Below, piece after piece: positions 23,755-36,310 of a stretch of DNA of 64,000 nucleotides. The position numbers and the translations under genes were made by a program. The notes beneath the pieces are model-generated. The model searched no databases, was not told where the DNA came from, and was given only the letters and a program-made list of their open reading frames with translations. Source of the stretch: Patagioenas fasciata (lineage: Eukaryota; Chordata; Aves; Columbiformes; Columbidae); contig NC_092522.1 in assembly GCF_037038585.1 (NCBI RefSeq), positions 125,594,661-125,658,660 on the forward strand, written 5' to 3'. The first letter of the stretch is position 1, and every line of letters begins with the position of its first letter.

Positions 23755-25469
23755 CTGAAGACAAAAACGGCAAACACTGTTGGTGCTGGAATTTCTGTTA
23801 CACGAGCAGCTTACTGTGAACAACAACGTTTTCCCCCTCAACTGAAACAGTTTGTTTGGAGTTGGTAAATGGAAAGACCAGCAGACAGACAGACATCTCC
23901 CGATAACGATCGCATTCCGTAACACAGATACGCCTCGCATTCGTTCAATGCCTTTTAAAGTGGTGCGTGGTACAGGAAACATTTTGGTTGCTAATCTTAA
24001 ATTTGCAAAGCTCAGAGATGCTACATACATATAAGGATATCATGTAAAAATCCGTTCTGTTCAAAGGGATTGTTTGCAAACAGAAAGCAAGAGCAGCCAA
24101 GGCAGCCAAGCCAAGGCAGCCAGGCCCCGCAGGTGTGCGCCGGAGGCTTCGCGGTTCAAACAGGGAAACACGTTGAATAGCGCCCCTCTCCGGCCCACGG
24201 CGCCCCTCTCCGGCCCACGGCGCCCCTCTCCGGCCCACGGCGCCCCTCTCCGGCCCACGGCGCCCCTCTCCGTGGTGCCCGAGGCTCCAGCGGCTCTGCC
24301 TGCCGGGCCGGCGCTTTGCAGCCCCGTCCTCTGAACAAAACCTGTGAGAATCCACTTCACTTGGAAACCCGATGCCTGAGCTCAAATCATCTTTGTCAGG
24401 GAACTAAAGATCTTAAATACAATTAAAGTGGAAAGGAAAAAAAAAAGCCTAGTTTGGTCAGGCAGCCCTCCTTCCTTAGGAAAGCAGAGTGAAGAAGGGA
24501 CAGCGGCACAGCGGAGCTCGCGGCCGAGGCAGGGAGGCGCAGGCACCGTTCCGCAGCCCTTACACCCCCTGCGCCGCGGGCTCCCAAGAGACAGACGCCA
24601 AATCTCAGCCAATGCCAGCGGAAAAAAGGCAAAATATCGGAATCAGTGTAAAATTTCACTTGAAATTATGACGTTATGTTTTTGTTACCAGATTCACCAA
24701 CTCATTCAATATGGTTTTTAAATGCCTAAAAAGAAGAAGAAAAAAAAGGAGTGGGGAGAGGGAGGGCAAAGTCCCCACCGCTGGTCCTGCAAAGGGAGCC
24801 CTGGTCAGCCCCCCCGCAGGACAGATGTCCCGGGCTGAATCGCCACCGGAGGAAGAGCGAGCGGAGCCAAACAGAGCGCCGTCCCAGCTGCGCCGGGGCA
24901 GGCAGCGCCTGCTGGTAACTCGCTGCTCAACACGACACATCCAGCCTGACACCAAAACCTTTGCCTCAGCTGTGCAGAGGAGGAAAACAAGTGCACGGTG
25001 GTATAGAGCAGTTCACAAATATACTTTATTGCCTGACTTTTTTCCTACTTTAGGAAATCTCAGACTCAGAAGCAACGTGTTCCTGGGTTGTGGTGGTTTG
25101 TTTGGTTTCTAAGGGGCATTTTCGCAGATATGCTAAAGTTACCTTTTTTCCAGTTTCCTAAAATAAATCCATGCTCTTAAGCTAATATCCATAAGCAAAA
25201 GGAGTGTCCTGTCCACTCGGCCAAGGCTCTGGAGGATGCGGTAGCTGGAGCTGGGCTGCCCTGCAGAGCAGAGCGGCTGTTCAGACATCGGGCCCTGGGA
25301 ACCCCTGCTCAGCCTCAGCCCGCGGAGCTTCTGCAACCAACTCTTGATTTCCACAAGAAACACGCATATCACCTCAAAGAATGCCAATTACCGTTCCAGT
25401 AATTAGCTTTATTTGCAGTGCTAGTCCCTCTCTAAATTCCACAACAGATGGACTCCAACGGGTAGACAG
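23755..25469. other. DTNB first intron, no gene seen
   Basis: Apart from the 20-bp repeat at 24181-24272, I recognise nothing in this part of the intron upstream of the start exon. Confidence 0.4.
24181..24272. repeat. 20-bp GC-rich minisatellite, ~5 copies
   Basis: Four perfect and one partial tandem copy of CGCCCCTCTCCGGCCCACGG. It is CpG-bearing and could be methylated or act as a small GC box cluster, but no promoter evidence is visible. Confidence 0.9.
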
Positions 25470-25755
25470 AACCACAGAATCATTTTGGTTGGAAAAGCCC
25501 TGTAAGATCACCGAGTCCAACCATTCCCCAGCCCTGTCCCTGCCCCCTGTCCTGAGAAGCTCCTGTCCGTCTGTCCAGCCCTCCAGGGATGGTGACTCCA
25601 GCACTGCCCTGGGCAGCCTGTTCCAATGCCCCACAGCCCTTTGGGGAAGAAATTGTTCCCCACATCCAACCTCAACCTCCCCTGGGCAACTTGAGGCCGT
25701 TTCCTCTGCTCCTGGCGCTTGTTCCTGGGGAGCAGAGCCCGACCTCCCCCTTGCT
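25470..25755 (-). mobile_element. CR1 LINE 3' end, antisense
   Basis: From the CR1 terminus (ACCACAGAATCATTTTGG, GAGTCCAACCATTCC) through CCTCCAGGGATGGTGACTCC and the GGGGAAGAAATTGTTCC segment, stopping abruptly at GAGCAGAGCCCGACC. Truncated. Confidence 0.92.
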
Positions 25756-28700
25756 ACAGTTATTTGATATTTTAAATTGTTTCTAGTAGAGACTATTTTG
25801 TCATGGGACAACACCACCTGAATCTTCTGCAACACCAGAAAAACCCAATCCTGATAATATTCGATCTCCCAGTCCTCAGGCTCCGGGTGCACATGTCCCT
25901 CACTCCACCTTCCCAGCTCCCACTTCTAGGACAACCCCATGTTTTTCAGCACTAGAACCAGTTGTATATTACGGGCTGCAATTCATTTTGCTTCTGCCTG
26001 CTAAGGTGCACATTTAAAGTCCCAATATTACCAGGACACGGACCCCTTTCCCTACAGACACTCCTGCCCTTGCGGTGTCAGGGCCTGTGGTTTTTGGGAG
26101 GTCCCAGCCCACGCCACAGAACACCATTGTACGCAGTGCCCAGCCGCCGCTCACGCTGCCCTCCACACGCAGCTCTGTGTGGCAAAGGAGCAGCACTGCC
26201 CCTCACGGTCCCTGCAAGGCAATGAGTGAGTTATCTGCTCAGCAGCCGCCCTGAGACGAGATCGGCATCAGTGACCTGCCCTGCTGGTGCGAAGAGCTGC
26301 AGGGACACACCAGCCACGCTCAGCAGTCCCCTTGTACGGATTCTTCGGGTACGGTCACAGGAAAGTCCTGTCCTAAGGAATGTTCTCTCAGGTCCTCCGC
26401 CAAGCGTCTTGTCTTGAAGGAAGCAAAAGATTTTAAATTGTCATTAGATGAACAGCTCAGCAACCCTGTACCTGCTCACCAAAACAAACTTCCGTGTTCT
26501 GTTGAGCTGCACAAGCTCTCCGTGCTGACCCTCCTGCTGTTACCTGTGACGGGGCAGACACCCAGGAGATGATCTTCCTGGGCCAGAGGTACACTTTCGG
26601 AGGACAAGGAGAGCGGAGAGAGAAGAGAAACTGGCAGATCCATGGGCAAGTTGTGGAAATGACGTTAGTCACACGAGGTCTGTTAGAATCACTGACAGCC
26701 CGTTTCTAAGCCTGAGCGATCCGCTGCAGGAGGATCCCTTCTGGACGGGGCTGGGAGGAAGATGCAGAGCCCCCGCTCTCCCCGCCCAAGCTCCCTCCCG
26801 CACCCGCGCGTCACACCCGGCTGGATAAACCCCAGAGACAAACCCAGCAGCCTAACGCCCGCCTGCCCCCGCTGCCGGGCCAGGCTCAGCCCAGCACCAC
26901 GGCCCCGCGTTCTCCAGCCGCTCCCAGGCCAATACTACAGGACCCGTCTTAAAAGGTTTCGCTCTTCTTGGAGCTCATCAGCTGTAGGTAACGGCCTAAA
27001 GCAGCAGCTTGTCCTCCCCGGCCGGGATGTGGGACACGGAGCGACATTAACCGGGCTACAACAGCTGCCTGCCCGTGCCCGGACCGACTCGAGCCACCCC
27101 CCTGGGTCCCGCTGCTGCTCGTCCCCACCTGCCACTATGGGGACTGCCCACTATAGACACTGGAAACTTCACATTTCCATATCTCCAATTTCAGGTGCTT
27201 CCTTGCTGTTTTTTTTTATTAATTTAATCACTAAATCAGTTAATTAGCCAGAAAGTCAGTGGGTTTTTTCCTTTAAATAGTCAATTCTGTTTTCTTCTGC
27301 ATTTCCATAGGAAATCCTGATCTTTATGATTTGAGAACCACGGTTTGCACTGAAATGCAGCCGCCAAGCAGAAGAACACAGAAATACAAGTTAACTTCTG
27401 AATTCTTCAACTGGAGCTTGTTCAGATTCTTGATGTCGCATTTTAGCAGCAAAAATCATACTTGATATCAACGAGATGACTGCAGCTGCTGTGAGAGTGT
27501 AAAATCGTGTTTATACCTAGTTATCTTCACAAATAACCTGCAATGAAAACAACCTCAGGAGACCAGTCTGGGGCACACGTTGCTCTTCCACGTACTCGAT
27601 CCACAGCAGGGAAATTCAGTAACTTTCTGCCAGTTCTCTAATTAGAAGGAAAGCACCTCCGTGGGTGGTTTAAAGAAAAGCTTTCATCCCTGTCAGTTCA
27701 TTCACTTGTAAGAGTTTGAATGAAGCTGTCGCTGAGATTAAGATACTGAACAAAAATCCGGGGCATATCTGTACTTGCAGAAAAAGTGTTGATGTCGTCT
27801 CTGGTTTAGCACTTGAAGCATTTGGTTTGGACTTCTGTCTTCTGTATGGTTTCAGCTATAGACTATAGACTAAGACCAAGAAAAGGGATCGTAACTTTGC
27901 AGTGAAATTCTATACAAGTCAACAGTTCCTTCCTTTTTTTTTTGCAAATCCCTTGGATCAAAACCTACTCTTAGAGAAGATTCTGCAAAAACATGCAGAT
28001 ATTGTCCAGTAAACTTGCTTGAAGACGACTGGGCAACCGAGCAGATTAGGAAAAACCATAGCACTAAGAACAACAGCTTTCCCTGCTCCCTGGCCTGCCG
28101 CTTCTGTTCAACGCGGGAGCTGTTCCCAAGCACCAAACGCCCGTGCTGGGTTTGACCGGCCACGGAGCAGCAGCACAGCCGCCGCCGGGCCCGGCGCTCT
28201 CGTTCACCGGTGGAAAACCAGGGCGCTGCGCTGAGCCCCGCGCTGCGCCGCCCACCCACACCACGCTGCTGAGGTTCTGCCAGGTACCAGCCAACAAAGA
28301 TGGAACAAGGAACACTACTTAATCACAAGTTTCTTTCAAAACCTTCCAAAGCTTTTAACGCTAATTTTAAGAAGCAGCTCCAGATTATCTCGAGGCAAAA
28401 TAGAAAAAGAATGCAGCTGCAGGTAGAGTTCGAAAGCAGCCGAGTGACTGCGACACAAGGTTTCAGTCCACGCAGGAACTATTTGTTCAATGCCCAGAAC
28501 AGAAAGAAATCCCTGCCCTGAAGAATTTCCAGGCAAGGCTGGAGCCAGGTTGATGAGCACAGAGACGCTGTGTTTGGAGCCTTGGGAAATTCAAGCCACA
28601 AAACCAAAGCAAGCTTTAAAAGAGTACTACAAGGTATTATTTTAGGTACATCGCCACCTATATTCATTTATAGTACGAAGGAATTGCTAAGCACGGGGAA

Positions 28701-31700
28701 CAGGAAGACTATGAAGGCCAGCACAGGGTATTTAAGCACGCGCTGCACAGGCAGGGCTGGCTTCCAGCGCACTAAGCAGTCAGGACACAGCACCTGGGAT
28801 AGAAAAATGCTCTTCTTCAGCAACCGGAGCCACCACAAACTCTTCCGTTTCTTGACTGCCCAAAGGCCTGAGGAACAGCAATGGCTTTTTACAGCCCGCC
28901 CTGGTGATGTGGATGCTGGAGTTAAAAGTAACATCTCTACACAAGATTTAACATGAGCCTGCAAACAAGAGCAAATACGGCAGCTCAAATTGTTTCCTTA
29001 AAATAAAGCAGCGCTCATGTTAGCTAAATGAAATATTACACCATGATTTTCAAGCAGTGAGAAGCTGGAAGTGTCCCAGCTGCCAGCGCACCCCTCCTCA
29101 CCACCCTGGAGGGGATTTCCACAGCGTGCGCTGCCCGGCTTTCACGCCAGCCTCACCGCCCTTCCTGCCCCGTGCAGTCCACAGAGACCCACAGCTGCTC
29201 CCCGGAGCCTAGAGGACTCTACCACTGCCCCTTCACCAAAAGGAAACATTGATTAGGAAATGCTTTGAGTTCCATTCCTGCCCTCTCTCTGCTAACCCGG
29301 ACGAACAGATGGAGCAGGAACAGAGCCAGGAACACAGCACCACAGGGTAACATCCATCCGTGGGCAGACAGAACAAAGCCTCGGCTGGGCTGCCAGGCGA
29401 TGGTCTGGAGCGCCAGCACTTCTGACCCCGTCCCGCCACAGCGGCAGAGGATCAGAGCACTGCCAGCACACGTCATCAGCTCCAGATCGCCATCACCTGC
29501 CACCAACTTCACCAACCACGCAGCCCTGCCACCCCTGCCCTTCCCGCCTCACACAGGCGTCACCACCACACATTCAGTGTCGGCCCAGCAGGAGAAGCAG
29601 CGTATAAGAGTATAGAATAAGGAATTTACATTAACCTAAACTTTAAGAGTGTATCCGCCATTTGCACAGCCAATGGGAAAGTGAAGGTATATACAGTCAC
29701 AGGTACGAGAAGTCAACACCAGCAGTGCCTCCCTGCTGCCTCGGGACTTCCTTTGATGTGATCATTCTATTCAAATAGAAATAAATAAAAGACCAACACA
29801 CAATAATTAAAAGATAAGATTCCATTAGCACTGAAATAAAAAAAGAACGTAGAGAAAGCAGCTCCCATCCTAGCGCTGCGCTTTCCCCCTGCCCGGCCGC
29901 GCCGCCCACGCCGCCCAGCTCTGCAGCTTTGCTCATCTTGCGCCAGATGAACAACCCCAAACCAGATTTTGGTTGCATCCACTAGGCAACCATGGCAAGA
30001 AACACTTTAATGTGCGTATTTCACAGCACACCTCCAAACAACTTGCTGTCTGCTCTGCTCTATCTGTACGTACATCTGCAGACCACAATCACAGAGCACG
30101 TTAACCGATACTGCTACCCAGGCGAGTTTCCTTACTGTTTGCTGCTGCCAGAAGTCTCTTCTCATGACCTATTCGGCTGTTACAAGAACCTGCCCCACCA
30201 GTATTAACACAGAATAACCACAGGGCAGCAGGACGCTTCATCCCTGCCCTGCCTCCCATCTCCCTGCAGACTACGTTCAAAACCTCCCTTTAGGATACTG
30301 GGCCTGCAGCACCGGGCTCCACGTGCTCTGCCCCGCTGCTCCCACCCAACGCAGCCACAACTGCCCCCCTGCGGAACCACCCCCCGCTCCACAACACGCC
30401 AAACACCCGACCAGCTGGGGACAACCATGGAGATTGTTCTCTCCTTAAGGAAGGAAAAACAAAGTAAGCCAGTTGTAAAACCGTAATAGCTCACGCTTGC
30501 CACCAGCTTCTGTAAAACCAAGAGCTTTTATCCTTCAGCTTTCTCACTTTGCCTGTTTCTACGGAAATTTAAATGAGGGACTTGGCTCCTCACTGTTTGC
30601 TTTATGGCAAAACGCCCTCCTTGTTCTCCCACCTCTGAAATGAAGTAAAAAGCTGCACTGGAAAGCAGCAGGACTGACAGAGACTACACAACACCTCACG
30701 CTCACAGGCAGGAACTACTTGCAGCACAGTTATTATGATTTTAAGTGTTTTGTAACTACCGTAGACGCTTTATACATCCCACCTTTTTAAAAGTCAGGTA
30801 TGAACGGGGACCATAAGCTGCTGGCATAATTCCATTCATTTGCAAAGAGAGACAACTGGCCAAATCAAATTCCAGAACAGTTATCACATTATAAAGATCT
30901 CCTGCCATTTCTTCCAGATTGAGGTTGCCCAAAGATCTTCATTGGTGCAAGTCTTCTTATAAATCTGTATCACTTAAGCACAGGTGATGTTTCCAGGAAC
31001 TACAGCGGTAGTGCCAATGCTACAGACTGAGAAAGTTGTTTAACTTTCCTCTTAAAAGAGGTTCCAGGAAGTGCCTCGTTTGAACACATCATTTGGGTTC
31101 TACAACAGCCTGTACGGGAGCAGCACCTGAACCCGACTCCAAAACGCGCAGACAACGTGCTGTGCACTCTGGTTAATGCGCCAACAAATCCCCGAGGCGC
31201 TGGTTTCAGCTGCAAGACTTGATTTTCTCCCTCTTCAAAACTGTCAGCTTGCACAACACACCACAGGTAACACACGACCACGGCTACAAGAATCCTAAGT
31301 TGCCTCTCCTAATGGTACCTGTGGTACTGAGCGTGTAAGGTAATCAAATTGGCTTTGCAACACTGCAAAAGCCCTTGTTCTTCCACTACAACTTCTTCCT
31401 GAGTTTTGTATACCACCCATCACTTCTTAATTTGTGAGCTCGTGCCACAAGTAGGCAACGAACCCTGGCACCCCAGCACCAGAGCGGGAGCTGCCGCTGG
31501 GCACCGGGCAGGACCTCAGCGGCACACTGCGGATAAAACATCAAACAGCTACCAAATGGAGCCAAGAATCCTACATATGGTAAGGATAAGAAGCAGAAAC
31601 CCAAACAGGATTGAAATAGGGTGAAGGTGATGAGTTAAGGCCTCTGGAGCAGCGTCCTGGGCAGATGAAAGCACAGTAAGAACGGAAGGGTCCAGGGAAC

Positions 31701-32930
31701 GATGGTGCTGGTAACACATGAACTGACTGGGCTGGAAAAGAACGTCAGAAAACACTGCAGCACGGGCCAGGGCCAACCTCTGCAAAACAGACGTGCTCTG
31801 GGGAGAGAAATTCTGCTCGCCCTGCCCCACACAGTGGTTAATCCTCTTCTTTCCAGCTTCCCTAAAAAGAAGTCTTCAGGTCAACAGCATGTTTGCCCTT
31901 TTATCTAAATCCCCCATTAATTCAAAATATCCTTTGGAGAAAAAGAAACACAAAAGGCAACAGTCTCAACGCAATGCTTTTGGGGTCCCTCCTCTCCTTC
32001 GGGTGTACTTTACGATACCACCTAGCAGTACAGGATCATATACACCTACCAGGGGAAAAAACAGATGGGGGGAGGGGAGAAAAAAAACCCCACCAATTCT
32101 TCAGTCCAGCATTTCCCAACTTTTAAACCTGGAACTGAGACTTCTGACTTTTTAAACCACTGGTTCTGGCACGCAGAATATTTGTCACTGGGCAGCCGCA
32201 CCAGACAGAACATCAGACCTTACAGTCAGGTTTGGGAGTCAGAGTAAGAAAAGAAAACCACAAGTACAAAGCATTTGTAGAGGGCAGTCACACACAACTA
32301 TCGACCAAATCTTAACAAGTCAGATTCTATTAGACACGGAACTTCAAGCAGCACAGAATCAATTTTCAAAGTATCTTTGTGCTGTCCGGCCCATTCTCAG
32401 GGGATCAACGATTCCCCCGAAAGGAGAAATTCCAAGCCCGGCGCCCTGCGGAGCAGGGACGGTCTCTGTGAGAACACCCATCGTGTCACCCTCCCCAGCG
32501 CAGGGATCTGTTGCACAAGAACGTAACCATGTGGGGTTTTTAAATAAACAATTGTGTCTCACATAGGAGTATTTTACATGTCCAATACCTCAGATAAAAT
32601 GCAGAATTCACTACCTCATACCAGAAGTTTTTCACAAATGAAACATTTCCATGTCAGTAATGTGAGCGGGGCACACAGGCGACTGAATTCAGTTACATGA
32701 TACAACTTTAACTCAAACAGTCACAACAGAGCACATTACCTGAATTACACTGAGAGGTCTCTCAGGGCAACTTCCACTTTCCTGGGCTCGGTTCCTTCTT
32801 CAAACATTTAAAGACAATCTGAAAACATGGAGGGAAAAAAAATAAAAATTAAAAACAAAACAAAACTTTTTTTTCCCAGAAAACCACGGTTTTCCACAGC
32901 AAAATAACAACTCCCCCATTCTGCAGTCAC
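25756..32930. other. DTNB first intron, no gene seen
   Basis: About 7.2 kb with no recognised exon, RNA gene, CR1 or minisatellite. Composition changes from GC-rich (about 26.75-27.13 kb) to AT-rich (27.2-28.0 and 32.2-32.9 kb). The absence of repeats contrasts with the rest of the window. Conserved regulatory DNA cannot be judged from one sequence. Confidence 0.4.
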
Positions 32931-32934
32931 AACT

Positions 32935-33990
32935 ACGATGATGCTACTTCAGCCCTGACCGCGGCTCCCGTCAGTCCCACCGAACCGCGGCTGCAGCCGC
33001 CGTGTCCCCGCCAGCACCTCTCGGCTGCCGGAGGAAACACCGAGGCACGGCCACAGCCTCCGGGGCCGCTCCAGCCGAGCGGCTCCACAGAGCAGGAGGG
33101 GCCGGCAGACCCGCCGGGCTCTCCCCCGCGTACGCGGGGCCCCGTCGGAGCACCGGCCGCTCCCCCGCGCCAGGCCCGGTGAACCCGCCGAACCCGCCAC
33201 GGCGCCGGGCTGAGGCGCGGGGCTCCGGCCGGCGCTGCCGCCGACACCCGCGGGCGGGAGGGGAGGAACGCGGGCCCGCTGCCGCCGGCCCCGCGCCCGG
33301 CCCGGGCTCCCTCCCACCCGCGGGCGGTAGCGGTGCCCGCGCGGGCCCGCCTCAGCCCCGCCGGCGCCTGCCGCGTCCCGCCGAGCACGCACCTCTGTGT
33401 CCCGCGGCAGCGGGCAGGGGGTCCCGGGCCGCCCGGCACGGAGCGCGGGCTCCGGGCGCCGCTCGCTCCGGCCCCACGGGCACGGGCGGCCAAGCGCCTC
33501 AGCCGCCCCTCTCCAACGGTCCCCGGCCGCCGCGCGGCGCCCAGCCAATCCGAGCACGCCTCCGCAGGCACGCGCGCACTCTCGCCAATCTGAGCCCGCG
33601 CCCGCCTCACCCCCTACGCCGCCGCCAGCCAATCGGCGGCCGAAAGTGTTAGCCCCGCCCCGTGCGACGCCTCCTGGCCGCCAATCACGAGGCGGACGCT
33701 GCTCCGGCGGCGGACGTGCGTGAGCGCACCTCGCGCGCTCCCTGCCCCCCCTTGAGCCAATCGGCGGCCGAGGCCAGCGGGCCCCAGGCGCGCTCGCGCT
33801 CTCCAGCCAATCCGCGGCCGCCGCCTCGCGCGCTCCCGCCGCTGCCCCAGCGCGCGCCGCCGGCGGCTCGCAGCGCCCCCACGTGGGGCTGGGGGGGCGG
33901 CGCTGCCCGGAGCGGCGGCACCGCGGGCCGGGGGCGGCTGCGGGAGCCGGGGGGCGGCCGCACGTGACCGAGGAGACCCTCAGGGAGACC
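32935..33990 (-). promoter_or_regulatory. DTNB: CpG-island promoter, probably DTNB
   Basis: About 1 kb of very GC- and CpG-rich DNA bounded by AT-rich DNA on the left and a CR1 on the right. It holds six CCAAT boxes in one orientation (see separate entry) and a CACGTG at 33961-33966. On the minus strand the sequence ACACAGAG followed by GTGCGT (exon end 33393) is a good donor for a non-coding first exon joining the DTNB start exon at 23754. Since that exon has only one untranslated base, an upstream first exon is required. The exact start site is not visible. The 440-residue minus frame 32949-34271 is an artefact of GC richness plus CR1. Confidence 0.7.
33545..33811. promoter_or_regulatory. 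Cluster of six CCAAT boxes
   Basis: CCAAT pentamers at 33545, 33585, 33629, 33681, 33757 and 33807, all reading CCAATC on the + strand, spaced 40-76 bp. Several sit in a shared context (AGCCAATC followed by GGCGGCCG or CGCGGCCG). This is the NF-Y site. All six read ATTGG on the DTNB strand. They sit 150-420 bp upstream of the candidate first-exon donor. Confidence 0.75.
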
Positions 33991-34065
33991 GGGCCGGGGG
34001 ACGCTCGGCTCGGGCAGAGCGCTCTGCGGGGCTGCTGCAGCGCATCGGCCGTGTCAGTGCTGCGG

Positions 34066-34475
34066 GAGAGGAGTGGAGAGGAGCATCTCCCGTGTGGGGA
34101 AAGGCTGAGGGAGCTGGGGCTCTGGAGCTGGAGGAGACTGAGGGGGGACTCATTCCTGGGGATCAATATGGAAAGGGGCAGTGTCAGGAGGATGGAGCCA
34201 GGCTCTGCTGGGTGACAACCAGTGACAGGACAAGGGGCAATGGGTGCAAACTGGAACACAGGAGGTTCCACTTAAATTTGAGAAGAAACTTGTTTGGGGT
34301 GAGGGTGTCAGAGCCTGGCCCAGGCTGCCCAGGGAGGTTGTGGAGTCTCCTTCTCTGCAGCCATTCAAACCCGCCTGGACCCCTTCCTGTGGAACCTCAG
34401 CTGGGTGTTCCTGCTCCGGGGGGGTTGCACTGGATGAGCTTTCCAGGGCCCTTCAGCCCCTGACACTCTGGGACT
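34066..34475 (+). mobile_element. CR1 LINE 3' end, sense, abutting CpG island
   Basis: Same subfamily and nearly same text as 21825-22240: GAGCATCTCCCGTGTG, CTGGGGCTCTGGAGCTGG, ATCAATATGGAAAGGGGC, GGTTCCACTTAAATTTGAG, and the end CACTCTGGGACTCTG. It begins immediately beside the promoter CpG island. Confidence 0.93.
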
Positions 34476-34705
34476 CTGTGGCTGTGTCTCCCGCAGCCTG
34501 CAGGGCAGCTCAGGCTGCCAAGGAAACCTGCATTGAAGGACATGTCGCTTGTTCCCCAGGAGCCTCTGAGAGCACCTCCTGCATCCCACAGCCGCCCCAG
34601 CACAGGAACAGCAGTTTCCCAAGTGACAGTGTCCCCTGCTCATTCTTTGGCCATCGGTGCCTGGCTGGACAACGCCACTGCACAGCGATCGGCTGTGTTA
34701 GAGAA
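34476..34705. other. Intergenic spacer between two CR1 copies
   Basis: Nothing recognised. Confidence 0.4.
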
Positions 34706-34975
34706 TCATAGAAACATTTCCATCGGAAGAGGCACTCAGGATCATCAAGTCCAACCATAAGCCAACCAACTGTGGCACTACCCCGTGTCCTGAGAACCTC
34801 CTGTCCGTCTGTCCAGCCCTCCAGGGATGGTGACTCCAGCACTGCCCTGGGCAGCCTGTTCAATGCCCCACAGCCCTTTGGGGAAGAAATTGTTCCCAGA
34901 TCCAACCTCAACCTCCCCTGGGCAACTTGAGGCCGTTTCCTCTGCTCCTGGCGCTTGTTCCTGGGGAGCAGACAC
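34706..34975 (-). mobile_element. CR1 LINE 3' end, antisense
   Basis: Begins with AATCATAGAAACATTTCC and CATCAAGTCCAACCATAAGC, then the CCTCCAGGGATGGTGACTCC and TTTGGGGAAGAAATTGTTCC blocks, truncated at TTGTTCCTGGGGAGCAGA. Confidence 0.92.
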
Positions 34976-35689
34976 CAAGAGCCTGGCTTGCTGGCAACCG
35001 GGCGTTTTACAAGCAAGGACAGCGATGACGAGTCCGTGAGTGTTCGTGGGCAGACCGGCCAGCCCGCGTGTGCGGCTCCCTCTGCTCAGCCTCCCTGGGT
35101 GGAAATGCTGCGGCTGCTGCTGCAAAATGTTTTCTGTGCCCCTGGGGGAGGGGCAGGATTCTTACATCACACGTGGCGTGTGTGGGAGGGAGATGCTTTG
35201 CCATGAGCCGAGAGGAAGATGAGAAGAAGAAGTGCTGCTTAGCCGTTCTAGCTAGCGCTGCGTTAATGTTTACTCTGAGCTATGTATGTGTAGGTGGGAG
35301 AACGTGGTTTTTCCCCCGAATCTGGAGTCAGGCCTGTGAGCAGCAGCAGAACCGGCCAGGCAGAGGGGCTGGGCAGGGTTGTTTCTGCTGGTGAATTCCG
35401 CAGCAGCAGGACATGGGCATTGGCACTGGCATTTGATGGTTCTGTTTAACCATTGAAGCGGTGAAGCAATTAATGTATTTTGGTGTGCATATACAAGCTC
35501 CGGCCCAATTACTCTTCTCCCAACCTCCTCCAGGCGGTTCTCATGTGGGACAGGGACATTCCCGCTTGGCAGTTTGGATGGGATCATGTTTTGTGCAGGC
35601 TGACAGGGTTTGGTGTGTAGGGGCCGTGCGGCCTCGCGCCTGTGAACGACTGGGGTCGTTCCTCCCGAGCGCAGGACTTGGCGACTTGA
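34976..35689. other. Intergenic, no gene seen
   Basis: No conserved exon or element recognised. Confidence 0.4.
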
Positions 35690-36310
35690 CGAGGTTCCTC
35701 TCTGCCCATTTTTCCAGCCTGCTGAGGCCATTCTGAATGGTGGCACCAGCACCTGGACTGTCACCTGCTCCTCACAGTTTCATATCCACTGCAGACGTGC
35801 TGGGGTTGGACGCTGTCATCAAATCACAGAATAGTTTGGCTGGCAAGGGACAGTTAAAGCTCCCCCAGCCCCCTGCCGTGAGCAGGGACATCTTCACCAG
35901 CTCAGGTTGCTCAGAGCCCCGTCCAGCCTGGCCTGGGATGTCTCCAGGGATGGTTCATCCCCACCTGCCCCCTCATGAAGATGCTGCCCCTCTGGACCCA
36001 GTACCGACCCCCAGGAACTCCACTAGTGACCGGGCTCCAGCTGGGCCTGTGCCGCCGATCAGAGCCCGCTGAGCCTGGCAGCTCAGCCAGTGTTGGGGCC
36101 ACTCCGCTGTCCCCTCCTCTGCTCTGTGCTCCACCAGTTTCTCCATCCGTGTGTTATGGGCGAGAGCTTGAACAGCTGTGCTGAAATCCAGGTACACATC
36201 TGCCCTCATCATACGTGGCCCAGGTCGGTCATCTCACTGCAGAAGGTGATAATGTTGGTCAGGCACGATTTTGCCTTCACTGGCTGCTCTCAATCACCTT
36301 CTTGCCTTTC
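35690..36310 (-). mobile_element. CR1 LINE fragment(s), antisense
   Basis: From about 35823 the CR1 terminus is clear (AATCACAGAATAGTTTGG, AGCTCCCCCAGCCCCCTG, CCTGGGATGTCTCCAGGG), the reverse of the element type at 1150-1402. It runs to about 36300 with CR1-like text (TGCTGAAATCCAGGTACAC, CTGCAGAAGGTGATAATG). The segment 35690-35822 (AGTTTCATATCCACTGCAG) also looks like antisense CR1 body and may be a second fragment. Confidence 0.75.

Noticed and set aside
32949-34271. 440-residue minus-strand frame
   Set aside because: It joins an antisense read of a CR1 end to a CpG island. High GC removes stop codons. No family features.
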